Part shown: in pieces, positions 1 to 6,746 of the stretch
Layout of the letters: the number at the start of each line of letters is the position of its first letter
Position numbering within the stretch: the stretch's first letter is position 1
Assembly: GCA_021808875.1 (NCBI GenBank)
Contig: JAKBAU010000173.1
Location: 1 to 7,678, forward strand
From: Pseudomonadota bacterium
GTDB lineage: Bacteria > Pseudomonadota > Alphaproteobacteria > Micropepsales > Micropepsaceae
DNA: 7,678 bases
Direction: 5' to 3'
The notes under the pieces: generated by a model
Databases searched by the model: none
Told to the model about the DNA's origin: nothing
The model's input: only the letters and a program-made list of their open reading frames with translations
Program-made: the position numbers and the translations under genes

Positions 1-468
1 GTGGCGGTCATCTTCGGTGTCGCTGCGGGTGGCTATCTCTCGCTCCGGCTCGGTTATATGCGGGCGCTGCTCGTTGGCGGTACCGCGCAGATCCTTGGCA
101 CCGCCGCCTATGCCATACTGCCCTACTGGCACAGTCCTGCAATCTTTGCTGCGGTGATGATGGCCGACAATTTCGGCATCGCGGTCGCCGGCATCGCGCT
201 CGTGACCTACATGTCGAGCCTCACCAGTCTTGGCTATACCGCCACTCAATATGCGCTCCTGACCTCGAGCTACGCCTGGGCGGGCAAGATCCTCAAGGGC
301 TTTTCGGGGGCTACCGTGGATGCTCTCAAGCAGGAGCATGGCCTCATGGCCGCCTATGCCGTGTTCTTTCTGGGTTCCGGCGCCATTGGCGTTCCGGCCT
401 TGCTGCTGTTCTGGGTGCTGGATCGAAAGCAACGGCGCCGGCCACCAGGCCTCATCGCGTCCACCTGA
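1..468 (+). CDS. AmpG-like MFS muropeptide permease, C-terminal part
   Basis: The reading frame is open at the left edge, so the true start lies outside the window and only the last 155 residues are seen. The fragment is strongly hydrophobic, with likely membrane helices near residues 2-16, 21-41, 46-69 and 116-138, and ends in a basic tail (DRKQRRR), as expected for the cytoplasmic end of a 12-helix MFS carrier. The segment with DNFG (55-58) followed by an ATQYALL stretch (80-86) resembles the second half of AmpG, which imports anhydro-muropeptides across the inner membrane for peptidoglycan recycling. AmpG relatives in alphaproteobacteria are diverse and the substrate cannot be proved from a C-terminal piece. 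MFS membership is secure; AmpG is my family-level assignment by motif memory. It is followed by a 195-base gap and then olsB in the same direction. Confidence 0.75.
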   Translation: MAVIFGVAAGGYLSLRLGYMRALLVGGTAQILGTAAYAILPYWHSPAIFAAVMMADNFGIAVAGIALVTYMSSLTSLGYTATQYALLTSSYAWAGKILKGFSGATVDALKQEHGLMAAYAVFFLGSGAIGVPALLLFWVLDRKQRRRPPGLIAST

Positions 469-519
469 CAATATGTGGCATAATTTCAGAAGCGCCCTAT
501 ATCTGGGAAAATCCCTCTT

Positions 520-538
520 GTCTTAGGCAGGCGTCTTA
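520..538. repeat. GTCTTA direct repeat upstream of olsB
   Basis: GTCTTA occurs at 520-525 and again at 533-538, 13 bases apart start to start, and both copies are followed closely by GCAG. The pair lies directly upstream of the candidate -35 hexamer at 540, a position suited to an activator. The spacing is not the 11 bases of a typical Pho box. The repeat is seen directly; a binding role is inference and a chance repeat is quite possible. Confidence 0.3.
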
Positions 539-539
539 T

Positions 540-568
540 TTGCAGCCACAGAGCGGACCGGCTAAGAT
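540..568 (+). promoter_or_regulatory. Possible sigma-70-type promoter for olsB
   Basis: TTGCAG at 540-545 and TAAGAT at 563-568 are separated by exactly 17 bases. The -10 box matches TATAAT at four of six positions, and the -35 keeps the TTG core that matters most in alphaproteobacteria. Transcription would start near 575 and give a leader of about 90 bases before the TTG start of olsB. The match is moderate, so this is only a candidate. Confidence 0.3.
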
Positions 569-607
569 CGCCTCGTTCTTCGCGACCTGGGCCTTAGGAC
601 CCTCCCG

Positions 608-632
608 CGGGTGCAGGCGGTCCGCCCACCCG
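608..632 (+). other. Leader hairpin upstream of olsB
   Basis: CGGGTG (608-613) pairs with CACCCG (627-632), and inside it GGCG (616-619) pairs with CGCC (623-626) around a three-base loop. Together they form ten base pairs with a two-base bulge (614-615). The hairpin lies in the predicted olsB leader, 19 bases before the ribosome binding site. It has no T-run after it, so it is not a terminator. It may tune mRNA stability or translation, or may simply reflect high GC content. Confidence 0.35.
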
Positions 633-651
633 ATAATCGGATCAGCGCGTT

Positions 652-655
652 AGGA
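652..655 (+). promoter_or_regulatory. Ribosome binding site deciding the TTG start of olsB
   Basis: AGGA at 652-655 sits eight bases before the TTG at 664. No in-frame ATG or GTG near the expected N-terminus has a comparable site, and the next in-frame ATG (codon 52) falls inside the conserved YRVFYEEM block, so TTG is the best start. Confidence 0.6.
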
Positions 656-663
656 AACAGAGC

Positions 664-1506
664 TTGGTCAATCTTTATGAGCCGACCACCCGGGATGACG
701 GCCTGATTCAGTGGCCGGTACTGGCCGTTTCGGGTGCTCTGGAAGTGTGTCTGGCAGAAACCGACGGCGAAGTCGAAGCCGCCCAGGCGCTGCGCTACCG
801 TGTTTTCTATGAAGAAATGAACGCGCGGCCCTGCGCCCGGATGCAAGCCACACGGCGTGATTTCGATCACTTTGATGGCTTCTGCGATCATTTGCTTGTC
901 GTCGACCGGGCAGTCCAGGACGACGACGGCCAGCCCCGTGTCGTGGGCACCTACCGGCTGATGCGTGGCGAGCAGGCGGCGCGCGCCGGTGGCTTCTACA
1001 CCGCCGGAGAGTATGACATCGCACCCATGCTGGCAGGATTACGGGACGGTACCCGGGCTCTCGAGCTCGGACGCTCCTGCATCCTGAAGAGCTACAGAGC
1101 GCGCCCGGGCACCATGCAGCTTTTATGGCGCGGGGTGATGGCCTATGTCGCCCGCTTTTCCTGCGATCTCATGTTTGGCTGCGCCTCCTTGCAGGGTACC
1201 GATCCCGAGCAGCTCGCCCTGCCGCTGTCCTATTTGCATCATTTCCACGCCATGCCGGCGGGCGTGCGCGTGCGCGCCCAGCCCCAGCTCTATGTCAATA
1301 TGAACCGGATGCCCCAGGACACTATTGACGCGCGCGAGGCACGGCGGGCACTGCCCCCTCTGATCAAGGGCTATGTCCGCGCCGGCTGCATGATCGGCGA
1401 TGGTGCGGTGATTGACCGCCAGTTCGGGACCACCGATGTGCTCATCTACTTTCCTGTCGCCTGCATGGATCCCCGTTACCGCAGCCGCTTCGGCAAGACG
1501 GCGTAG
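664..1506 (+). CDS. olsB: OlsB-family L-ornithine N-acyltransferase (GNAT-like)
   Basis: The predicted 280-residue protein matches the acyl-ACP-dependent N-acyltransferases (Acetyltransf_5 / hemolysin-like family) that make lyso-ornithine lipid, the first step of ornithine lipid synthesis at the inner face of the cytoplasmic membrane. Visible family blocks are LRYRVFYEEM (43-52), FDGFCDHLLVVD (70-81), VVGTYRLM (93-100), LELGRSCI (133-140), FGCASLQGTDP (171-181), LPPLIKGYVRAG (230-241) and GDGAVID (245-251), so the protein looks intact; rhizobial OlsB is near 290-300 residues. The second enzyme, OlsA, is not in the window. The TTG start is supported by AGGA eight bases upstream. Close relatives can acylate glutamine or other amino acids, so the acceptor is inferred. 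In rhizobia this pathway responds to phosphate limitation, but I see no clear Pho box here. Confidence 0.8.
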   Translation: MVNLYEPTTRDDGLIQWPVLAVSGALEVCLAETDGEVEAAQALRYRVFYEEMNARPCARMQATRRDFDHFDGFCDHLLVVDRAVQDDDGQPRVVGTYRLMRGEQAARAGGFYTAGEYDIAPMLAGLRDGTRALELGRSCILKSYRARPGTMQLLWRGVMAYVARFSCDLMFGCASLQGTDPEQLALPLSYLHHFHAMPAGVRVRAQPQLYVNMNRMPQDTIDAREARRALPPLIKGYVRAGCMIGDGAVIDRQFGTTDVLIYFPVACMDPRYRSRFGKTA

Positions 1507-1528
1507 CGCGCCGACGGCGCGCTGCTTT
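1505..1528 (+). terminator. Hairpin terminator overlapping the olsB stop
   Basis: AGCGCGCC (1505-1512) pairs perfectly with GGCGCGCT (1516-1523) around the loop GAC, giving an eight-base-pair GC-rich stem, and GC plus a short TTT (1526-1528) follows. The stem begins within the olsB TAG stop codon. The T-run is short, so termination may be partial. Read from the opposite strand the stem has no T-run, so it serves olsB better than the converging gshB, which ends 38 bases away. Confidence 0.45.
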
Positions 1529-1544
1529 CACCCTGGCTGAACCC

Positions 1545-2498
1545 TCAACGCCCGACCGCGCGCAGCCGCAGCTCAATCGCGTCCCAGATCATGGCGGCAC
1601 AGTCAGCACCACCGAAGCGGCGGATTTCCTGAATGCCGGTAGGTGAGGTGACATTGATCTCGGTGAGATAAGGGCCGATGACGTCAATGCCGGTGAAGAT
1701 AAGACCGCGGCGCTTGAGCTCGGGCGCCAGTGCCGCGCAGATTTCGCGTTCACGTGCACTCAGTCCCGTGGCTTCGGCCCGTCCGCCCACATGCATGTTC
1801 GAGCGTGCTTCGCCTTCGGCGGGAACGCGATTGATGGCGCCGCCGACTTCACCATCGACGAGAATGATGCGCTTGTCGCCATTGCGTACCTGCGGCACGT
1901 AACGCTGCACGATCACCGGTTCACGATACAGGGTCGTGAACATTTCCAAAAGAGCACCGATGTTCTCGTCACCCTCGGTGAGGTGAAACACACCAGCCCC
2001 GCCATTGCCATAGAGCGGCTTCAGGATGATGTCGCGGTGCTCCGCCCGAAAGCTGGCGATCTGCGCACGGTCCGAACTGATCAGTGTAGGCGGCATGAAC
2101 TCCTTGAACAGGGTGACGAAGATTTTCTCGGGAGCGTTGCGCACATGAAACGGATCGTTGACCACCAGGGTCTGTGGCATCAGCCGTTCCAGAATGTGGG
2201 TCGCCGTGATGTAGGCCATATCGAAAGGCGGGTCCTGGCGCATCAGCACGACATCGGCTTTTGAGAGATCTTCAAGCCGCGGCGCTCCCAGCCGGAAATG
2301 ATCACCACGTATGGCCCTCACCTCGAGCGCCCGCACATTCGCTACCACCATGCCATCGCAGAACGACAGATCACGGGGGCCGTAGTAGAGCAGCTCCGCA
2401 CCGCGCTGCTGGGCTTCAAGGGCGAGGGCAAAGGTCGAATCACCAGAGATATCGATCGCCTCGATGGGATCCATCTGAATGGCAACGCGCAGCGACAT
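1545..2498 (-). CDS. gshB: Glutathione synthetase
   Basis: GshB is the cytoplasmic ATP-grasp ligase that joins gamma-glutamylcysteine to glycine, the last step of glutathione synthesis. From the chosen start the protein has 317 residues, equal to the usual 315 or so. Diagnostic motifs are MRQDPPFD (86-93), the ATP-binding glycine-rich loop [13 protein letters not shown] (158-170), NGDKRI (206-211), RSNMHVGG (232-239) and [15 protein letters not shown] (278-292), the last carrying metal and nucleotide ligands. The frame stays open upstream to 2663 but that part is antisense-like sequence inside the SirB1 gene. Two adjacent ATG codons exist (2501 and 2498); GGAG at 2505-2508 is three bases from the first and six from the second, favouring 2498. 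The gene begins 14-17 bases after the SirB1 stop, so it is probably cotranscribed with it and rsmI. Confidence 0.97.
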   Translation of the reverse strand: MSLRVAIQMDPIEAIDISGDSTFALALEAQQRGAELLYYGPRDLSFCDGMVVANVRALEVRAIRGDHFRLGAPRLEDLSKADVVLMRQDPPFDMAYITATHILERLMPQTLVVNDPFHVRNAPEKIFVTLFKEFMPPTLISSDRAQIASFRAEHRDIILKPLYGNGGAGVFHLTEGDENIGALLEMFTTLYREPVIVQRYVPQVRNGDKRIILVDGEVGGAINRVPAEGEARSNMHVGGRAEATGLSAREREICAALAPELKRRGLIFTGIDVIGPYLTEINVTSPTGIQEIRRFGGADCAAMIWDAIELRLRAVGR

Positions 2499-2514
2499 CA
2501 TCAACTCCACTGTC

Positions 2515-3345
2515 TCAATTAAGGCGCCGCTTGAGTACCTCCAGCGCCAGCGCTGCCTCATTGTGCAGCACCGCGCCAGGTTGGGCATGGCGCAGGACCG
2601 TGTCATACGCTTTTTTGGCGGCTCCAAGCGAGCCCTTGGCTTCATGTAGACGCGCGATATCAAACCAAACGTCCGGGCGCTTTGGTGCGATAAGGCCCAT
2701 GCGCTCGCTCACCATCAGGGCACGGGTGCGGTCGCCGCTTTTCAGTGCAACCATCTTCAGATTGTTTAGCAGCCGCAGCAGCACTTCGGCATCGTCGACA
2801 GGCTGTCCGGCGGGGGAGTCGGCGAGCGGCGTGCCGGCGAGCCCCGCTGGCCCGCTCATCCGTTCAATCACACTGCCGCCATTGAAGGGATCAAGAGCCA
2901 GCGAGCGGCCTCTCAGGGTTATGCGCAACAGAAAATGTCCCGGTGCATTGAGGCCTTCAGCGCCGAGCCCTCCGGCGCGCGCCGCATGTAAATAGAGAAT
3001 GCCGAGACTGACGGGCAGACCGCGCCGCCGTTCGATCACGCTCATCAGGTCGGCGTTGTGGGGCGCGTCATAAAAGGCCCGTTCGCCCTCATAGCCAAAA
3101 TCCTCGTTGAGCAGCCGCGCCACTGCCTTTGCCGCATCCTCAACCTGACGAAGCAATGTCAGTTCGTGGCGCGCGGCCGCCGCGATGTCGGCCAGATGAT
3201 CAACATAAGGTACGAGAGAGCGCTCGGGATGATCGAGAGCGGCCAGCATCAATGCTCCCATGGCGATGTCGCACGGGGTCTTCGCCAGCTCACCGAGACG
3301 GCGCAGATAGGCGAGCGGATCCTGTGGCTTGCTCTGCATGGCCAC
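2515..3345 (-). CDS. SirB1-family transglutaminase-like protein with TPR tail
   Basis: The 276-residue product matches the SirB1 family: an N-terminal helical part, a transglutaminase-like core (Transglut_core2) and a C-terminal TPR segment (about 190-262). Core motifs are LNEDFGYEG (79-87), [18 protein letters not shown] (106-123), NAPGHFLLR (133-141) and LALDPFNGG (149-157). The only cysteine is Cys25, far from the core, so classical thiol transglutaminase chemistry is unlikely; His138 and Asp151 remain where the other triad members would be. The function of the family is not established. The start is GTG at 3345 because AGG (3353-3355) lies seven bases upstream; ATG at 3339 is the alternative and shortens the protein by two residues. 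The frame stays open to 3465, overlapping rsmI, but has no good start there. It sits between rsmI and gshB, 70 bases after the rsmI stop. Confidence 0.9.
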   Translation of the reverse strand: MAMQSKPQDPLAYLRRLGELAKTPCDIAMGALMLAALDHPERSLVPYVDHLADIAAAARHELTLLRQVEDAAKAVARLLNEDFGYEGERAFYDAPHNADLMSVIERRRGLPVSLGILYLHAARAGGLGAEGLNAPGHFLLRITLRGRSLALDPFNGGSVIERMSGPAGLAGTPLADSPAGQPVDDAEVLLRLLNNLKMVALKSGDRTRALMVSERMGLIAPKRPDVWFDIARLHEAKGSLGAAKKAYDTVLRHAQPGAVLHNEAALALEVLKRRLN

Positions 3346-3415
3346 AAGATTGCCTGAGGCCGAAGGTCGACGCCACCGTTCTTGTGTGAAACGGCATCCT
3401 TGCCCGACTGTTCCT
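3346..3415 (-). other. Spacer between rsmI and SirB1 gene, possible yraN trace
   Basis: In many alphaproteobacteria yraN follows rsmI, but here only 70 bases separate rsmI from the next gene and no YraN protein is encoded in them. Read in the SirB1 frame, the spacer and its border translate to a short peptide around GCRFTQERWRRP (3399-3364), which loosely recalls the YraN segment with an RRWR-P core. This could be a remnant of a deleted yraN or chance; the likeness is judged from memory of the family. Confidence 0.2.
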
Positions 3416-4372
3416 TCAGGCCGTGCCCTCAGGTTCGTCTGCCTTAAGGGTAAGCGCGCGGGCATAGGTTTGTTGGCGTGGTAAAGTCAGGGCCTCGGCG
3501 ACCAGATCCACCGCTGCACGCACCGGCATGAACGGCAGGGCCTTGCCGAGCAAGGCATCGACGCGGCTCCAGTCTGGTTCCTCGGCAAGCGGGGCGCCCA
3601 CGATGAGCGTGATCTCTCCTTTGGGAACCTCGTCCTGATAGGCCTCTGCCAGCTCGCCGAGGGTTCCGCGTCGCAACTCCTGGTGCAGCTTGGTTAGTTC
3701 GCGTCCAACCATGGCCGGACGCTCGCCGAGAATCACCGCCATGTCGGTGAGGCTGGCGGCAAGGCGCTGCGGCGCTTCAAAGAAAATCAGTGTGGCGGAA
3801 ACCTGACGCACAGCTGCGAGCTGGCTGCGGCGTTCCGCCGACTTGGACGCCAGAAAGCCGGCAAACAGAAACCGGTCCGATGGCAAGCCTGACAGAGTCA
3901 GGGCCGCCAGCAGCGCCGATGCGCCGGGTATCGCCTCAACCGTCACGTCGGCAGCCAGTGCTTCGCGCACCAGCTTGAAACCCGGATCAGAAACCAAAGG
4001 TGTTCCCGCATCGCTGACCAGCGCCAGTCTTGCGCCGGCCTTAAGACGTGCCAGCACCCGTGGCCGCTCGCGGGCGCCGTTGTGATCATTATAGGGCCAA
4101 AGCGGCTTTTCGATGCCGTAGATGGCAAGCAGGCGGGCCGTGACGCGGGTATCTTCCGCAAGAATTGCATCACAGTTGCGCAGTACATCAAGTGCCCGCA
4201 GGCTGATGTCGCGGGCATGACCGATCGGTGTCGCAGTCACATAAAGGCCGGCAGGCAGCTCCGTCAGGGTCCTGCGCCCTGCGCTTTGCCAATCGCCATC
4301 GGCCGGCCTATCTTGGACCTCGTCAGCCCGACCGGATACTTGCCTTGCCAAAGACCTCGACCGTCGCTTCAT
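3416..4372 (-). CDS. rsmI: 16S rRNA 2'-O-ribose C1402 methyltransferase RsmI
   Basis: RsmI uses S-adenosylmethionine to methylate the ribose of C1402 in the decoding centre of 16S rRNA. The tetrapyrrole-methylase fold is clear: LYVTATPIG (43-51), LAEDTRVT (71-78), YNDHN (94-98), SDAGTPLVSDPG (120-131), IPGASALLAAL (148-158), FFEAPQR (197-203), GRELTKLHQE (223-232) and GEITLIVG (252-259). The usual Asn after ATPIG is His52 here. The protein has 318 residues, with about 38 residues ahead of the conserved core, rich in Arg; no shorter start with ATG or GTG is available. The ATG at 4372 has GGAG at 4377-4380, four bases away, which supports it; TTG at 4351 is the only near alternative. Its 5' end probably overlaps that of the divergent lipoprotein gene, and gene order suggests cotranscription with the SirB1 gene and gshB. 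Confidence 0.96.
   Translation of the reverse strand: MKRRSRSLARQVSGRADEVQDRPADGDWQSAGRRTLTELPAGLYVTATPIGHARDISLRALDVLRNCDAILAEDTRVTARLLAIYGIEKPLWPYNDHNGARERPRVLARLKAGARLALVSDAGTPLVSDPGFKLVREALAADVTVEAIPGASALLAALTLSGLPSDRFLFAGFLASKSAERRSQLAAVRQVSATLIFFEAPQRLAASLTDMAVILGERPAMVGRELTKLHQELRRGTLGELAEAYQDEVPKGEITLIVGAPLAEEPDWSRVDALLGKALPFMPVRAAVDLVAEALTLPRQQTYARALTLKADEPEGTA
4286..4314 (+). promoter_or_regulatory. Likely promoter of the LpoA-like gene, inside rsmI
   Basis: TTGCCA at 4286-4291 matches the -35 consensus at five of six positions and TATCTT at 4309-4314 matches the -10 at four of six, with a 17-base spacer. Transcription would begin near 4321, about 24 bases before the TTG start proposed for the lipoprotein gene. 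The promoter lies on the opposite strand within the region encoding the N-terminal extension of RsmI. Confidence 0.45.
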
Positions 4373-5607
4373 TCCGCTCCGCCACGCTGCCGCGTCTGCT
4401 GCGCCGCACCTTTATGCTTGTCGCGCTCAGCGCGGTTGCAGCCTTGCCGGCTTGCAGCACCGTACAGCAACACACTGCGCTTCCCCAAGCCACCACGACA
4501 GCTCCGCTCGCCTCGGGCCAAGGACAGGCCGAACCCGGTTCCTATCTGAGGCTGCCGGGGATGACTGCCAACCGCGCTCCGGTGCGGGTCGGTATCATCC
4601 TGCCATTTTCCAATAACGCTGCGGCGACCCGCAAACTGGCCGCAAGCATGATGAACGCGGCGCAGATGGCCCTCTACGATTCGGGCAAGACCAACATCGT
4701 TCTGATCACCGGTGATGAAGGTGATGGTGGCGCACCAGCCGCCAGCGCTGCGCGCAGCCTGATCCGAAAGGGCGTCCGCGTCATCATCGGACCCCTTTTT
4801 GCAGCCTCGGTTCGTGCCGTCGCACCTGTCGCACAGCGTAGCGGCATTCCGGTCATCGGCTTTTCGAGCGATCGCAGCGTCGCCCAGCCTGGCGTCTATC
4901 TGCTCAGCTTCCAGCCGGAAAACGACGTAAGGCGGATCGTCGACTATGCCGCAAGTCAGGGGCACAGGGCTTTTGCCGCCCTGCTGCCGCGTGATCCTTA
5001 TGGCGATCACATCGCCGCAGCCTTCGAAAAGGATGTCCCGCAGGTCTCAGGCCAGGTCGTCGATATTGAACGGTTCGATCCGCAGAACGGTGATGTGGCG
5101 CCGCAGGCGGCATCTCTTGCCAGTGCCCATCCGGATGCCCTGCTCGTTGCCCAGGGTGGTGCCGCCCTGCGCGGCACTGCCCAGGCTCTTTCCATTGACG
5201 GGCTTGCCGGTGCGCGCACCCAGCTGCTGGGCACGGGGGTGTGGGACGACCCCTCGATCCTTGGCGAGCAGGCGCTTGATGGCGGCTGGTTCGCGGCCCC
5301 CCAGCCTGATGCTAATAGTGCCTTCGTGCAGCATTACGAAGCTGCATTCGGGAGCAGACCGCCGACCCTCTCCGGTCTTGCCTATGATGCCGTCGCGCTC
5401 ATTGGACTGTTATCGCAAGCCCCGGCGGGCGAGCGCTTCAGCGCCGATGCCCTGACCAATCCCAATGGCTTTGGCGGCGTCAGTGGAATCTTCCGCTTTC
5501 AACCCAATGGTGACTGCCAGCGCGGGCTGGCCATCCTCGGAGTGACCGCAAGCGGCTTTACCCTGGTAGCACCCGCACCAACTACCTTCGAAAAGCAGGG
5601 CTCCTAG
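4345..5607 (+). CDS. LpoA-like penicillin-binding protein activator lipoprotein
   Basis: The product resembles the alphaproteobacterial 'penicillin-binding protein activator' group, a periplasmic-binding-protein fold (Peripla_BP_6 / LpoA type) that in gamma-proteobacteria stimulates peptidoglycan synthase PBP1A from the outer membrane. From TTG 4345 it has 420 residues: a basic n-region (LPRLLRR), a hydrophobic core and the lipobox LPAC with acylated Cys37, followed by Ser, which favours sorting to the outer membrane. A low-complexity Ala/Thr/Gln linker precedes the two-lobed domain, which shows RVGIILPF (81-88), IIGPLFAASV (147-156), GIPVIGFSSD (167-176) and PRDPYGD (215-221). The start is uncertain: TTG 4345 has GGA eight bases upstream and gives a normal signal peptide, whereas ATG 4414 has no ribosome site and loses the basic n-region. 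The frame is open to 4228 but that part is antisense to the RsmI core. Ligand and partner are inferred from family. Confidence 0.85.
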   Translation: MPKTSTVASFRSATLPRLLRRTFMLVALSAVAALPACSTVQQHTALPQATTTAPLASGQGQAEPGSYLRLPGMTANRAPVRVGIILPFSNNAAATRKLAASMMNAAQMALYDSGKTNIVLITGDEGDGGAPAASAARSLIRKGVRVIIGPLFAASVRAVAPVAQRSGIPVIGFSSDRSVAQPGVYLLSFQPENDVRRIVDYAASQGHRAFAALLPRDPYGDHIAAAFEKDVPQVSGQVVDIERFDPQNGDVAPQAASLASAHPDALLVAQGGAALRGTAQALSIDGLAGARTQLLGTGVWDDPSILGEQALDGGWFAAPQPDANSAFVQHYEAAFGSRPPTLSGLAYDAVALIGLLSQAPAGERFSADALTNPNGFGGVSGIFRFQPNGDCQRGLAILGVTASGFTLVAPAPTTFEKQGS

Positions 5608-6746
5608 AGGAGTTCGCTGATCAGCCGATTAAGCACGAGCCGGCCAGGCGGTGTGACCTTGAGTCGACCCTCCTGCACCTGCACAAAGCCCGCATCCGCA
5701 AGCGCAGCAAGGCGCTTGGGATCGGCACGCCAGTGAAAGCGCGCCGCCAGGGCCGGCAGATCGACCCCCTCGCTGAGGCGCAAACCCATTAGCAGGAGCT
5801 CCTCCGCCGCCTCCTGCTCAGACAGCGCCGCGCACGCGACAACACCATGACCTTGCAGGCTTACCTGGCTGAGCCAGCGTTCCGGCAGCTTCTCGTTTTG
5901 GGTGGCCATGCGCCCGGTGGGCGTCTCAAGGCGACCATGGGCCCCAGGTCCGACGCCGACATAGGCGCCATACCGCCAGTAAACCAGATTGTGACGGCAC
6001 TCGGCCCCGGGCAGCGCGTGATTGGAGATCTCATAGGCTGGCCGGCCCGCCGCAGCCATCAGCTCCTGGGTACATTCATAGAGCCGGACTGCCTCCTCAT
6101 CTGGTGGCACCAAAGCCTCACCCCGGGCGGCGCGCCGGGCAAAGGGCGTCGCCTCCTCGATCGTCAGCTGATAGAGCGAGAGATGTTCGGTGCCGAAGGC
6201 CAAAGCGCGGCGCAGCTCGTCCCGCCAGGCTTGTCTGTCCTGGTCGACACGGGCGTAAATGAGATCAATTGAGACACGCCTGAACAGGCGCTGGGCCAGC
6301 TTGAGGGCCGCGATCGCCTCGGCAACATTGTGGAGGCGCCCGAGAAAGCGCAGGGCGTTGTCATCGAGGGCCTGCATGCCCAGGGACAGACGATTGACGC
6401 CCGCGGCGCGGTAGTCCTCAAATCGGGCTGCATCCGCACTCGCTGGGTTGGCTTCGAGGGTGATTTCAACATCGCTGGCCACGGTCCAGTGCTGTGCGAT
6501 GGCTTCCAGGACTTCGCCGAGTGCAGCCCCCGACATCAGGGATGGCGTGCCGCCACCGAAGAAAATGCTCGACACGACGGGACGCATGGCGCCCTGCAGG
6601 GCCGCGTGATGGGCAAGTTCACGGCTGATCGCAGCGGCCCAGGCCTGTGCATCGATGGTGCTGCGCACGTGGGAATTGAAGTCACAATAGGGGCATTTGG
6701 CGGCACAGAAAGGCCAGTGCACGTAGATGCCGAAGGGCTCGCTCAT
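5604..6746 (-). CDS. hemW: HemW, radical SAM heme-binding protein
   Basis: HemW is a radical SAM protein related to coproporphyrinogen dehydrogenase HemN but acting as a heme chaperone rather than in heme synthesis. Its 380 residues match family length. The 4Fe-4S motif CAAKCPYC has Cys14, Cys18 and Cys21 and continues DFNSH; GGGTPS (64-69) contacts [11 protein letters not shown] (94-101), [14 protein letters not shown] (116-129) and [11 protein letters not shown] (188-198) follow; HNLVYW (252-257) is the segment linked to heme binding; a HemN C-terminal domain ends the protein. The usual Pro in the PGQ/PDQ turn after DLIYAR is Val167 here (VDQ), a minor oddity. The start ATG overlaps the rdgB stop as ATGA, implying translational coupling. 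Its TAG stop shares a CTAG with the stop of the convergent lipoprotein gene. Older annotations call such genes 'coproporphyrinogen III oxidase'. Confidence 0.96.
   Translation of the reverse strand: MSEPFGIYVHWPFCAAKCPYCDFNSHVRSTIDAQAWAAAISRELAHHAALQGAMRPVVSSIFFGGGTPSLMSGAALGEVLEAIAQHWTVASDVEITLEANPASADAARFEDYRAAGVNRLSLGMQALDDNALRFLGRLHNVAEAIAALKLAQRLFRRVSIDLIYARVDQDRQAWRDELRRALAFGTEHLSLYQLTIEEATPFARRAARGEALVPPDEEAVRLYECTQELMAAAGRPAYEISNHALPGAECRHNLVYWRYGAYVGVGPGAHGRLETPTGRMATQNEKLPERWLSQVSLQGHGVVACAALSEQEAAEELLLMGLRLSEGVDLPALAARFHWRADPKRLAALADAGFVQVQEGRLKVTPPGRLVLNRLISELL

Larger units (their letters stand above)
469..663 (+). other. Intergenic region upstream of olsB
   Basis: This 195-base gap holds no convincing gene on either strand. 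It contains, in order, a short GGGA/TCCC inverted repeat (505-515), a GTCTTA direct repeat (520-525 and 533-538), a possible sigma-70-type promoter (540-568), a 10-bp bulged hairpin (608-632) and the olsB ribosome binding site (652-655). No strong rho-independent terminator for the upstream permease is visible, so read-through into olsB is possible. The antisense reading frame at 562-891 has no recognisable protein and is taken as a shadow. Confidence 0.6.

Noticed and set aside
505..515. GGGA-AAA-TCCC inverted repeat after the permease gene as a terminator
   Set aside because: Only four base pairs with a three-base loop and no proper T-run; too weak to call.
2499..2663. 55-residue N-terminal extension of GshB
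   Set aside because: It overlaps the end of the SirB1 gene, and the typical GshB N-terminus begins at the ATG pair 2501/2498 behind a GGAG site.
2261..2995. Long open frame (244 codons) on the + strand across the gshB/SirB1 junction
   Set aside because: It is antisense to two well-supported genes, its translation is rich in Ser, Arg and Pro with no recognisable motif, and long antisense frames are expected in GC-rich coding DNA.
4228..4344. Upstream extension of the lipoprotein gene to ATG 4228
   Set aside because: It would be antisense to the conserved RsmI core (ATPIG region) and would place about 75 residues before the lipobox Cys, too long for a lipoprotein signal peptide.
4432..4444. 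CGCGCT/AGCGCG perfect inverted repeat in the lipoprotein gene
   Set aside because: It lies in the code for the hydrophobic signal peptide core (Ala/Leu-rich GC codons) and the arms meet around a single base, so it is most likely a by-product of codon use.
4369..5010. 213-codon open frame on the - strand inside the lipoprotein gene
   Set aside because: The + strand frame has a signal peptide, lipobox and a clear binding-protein fold; the antisense translation has no domain features.
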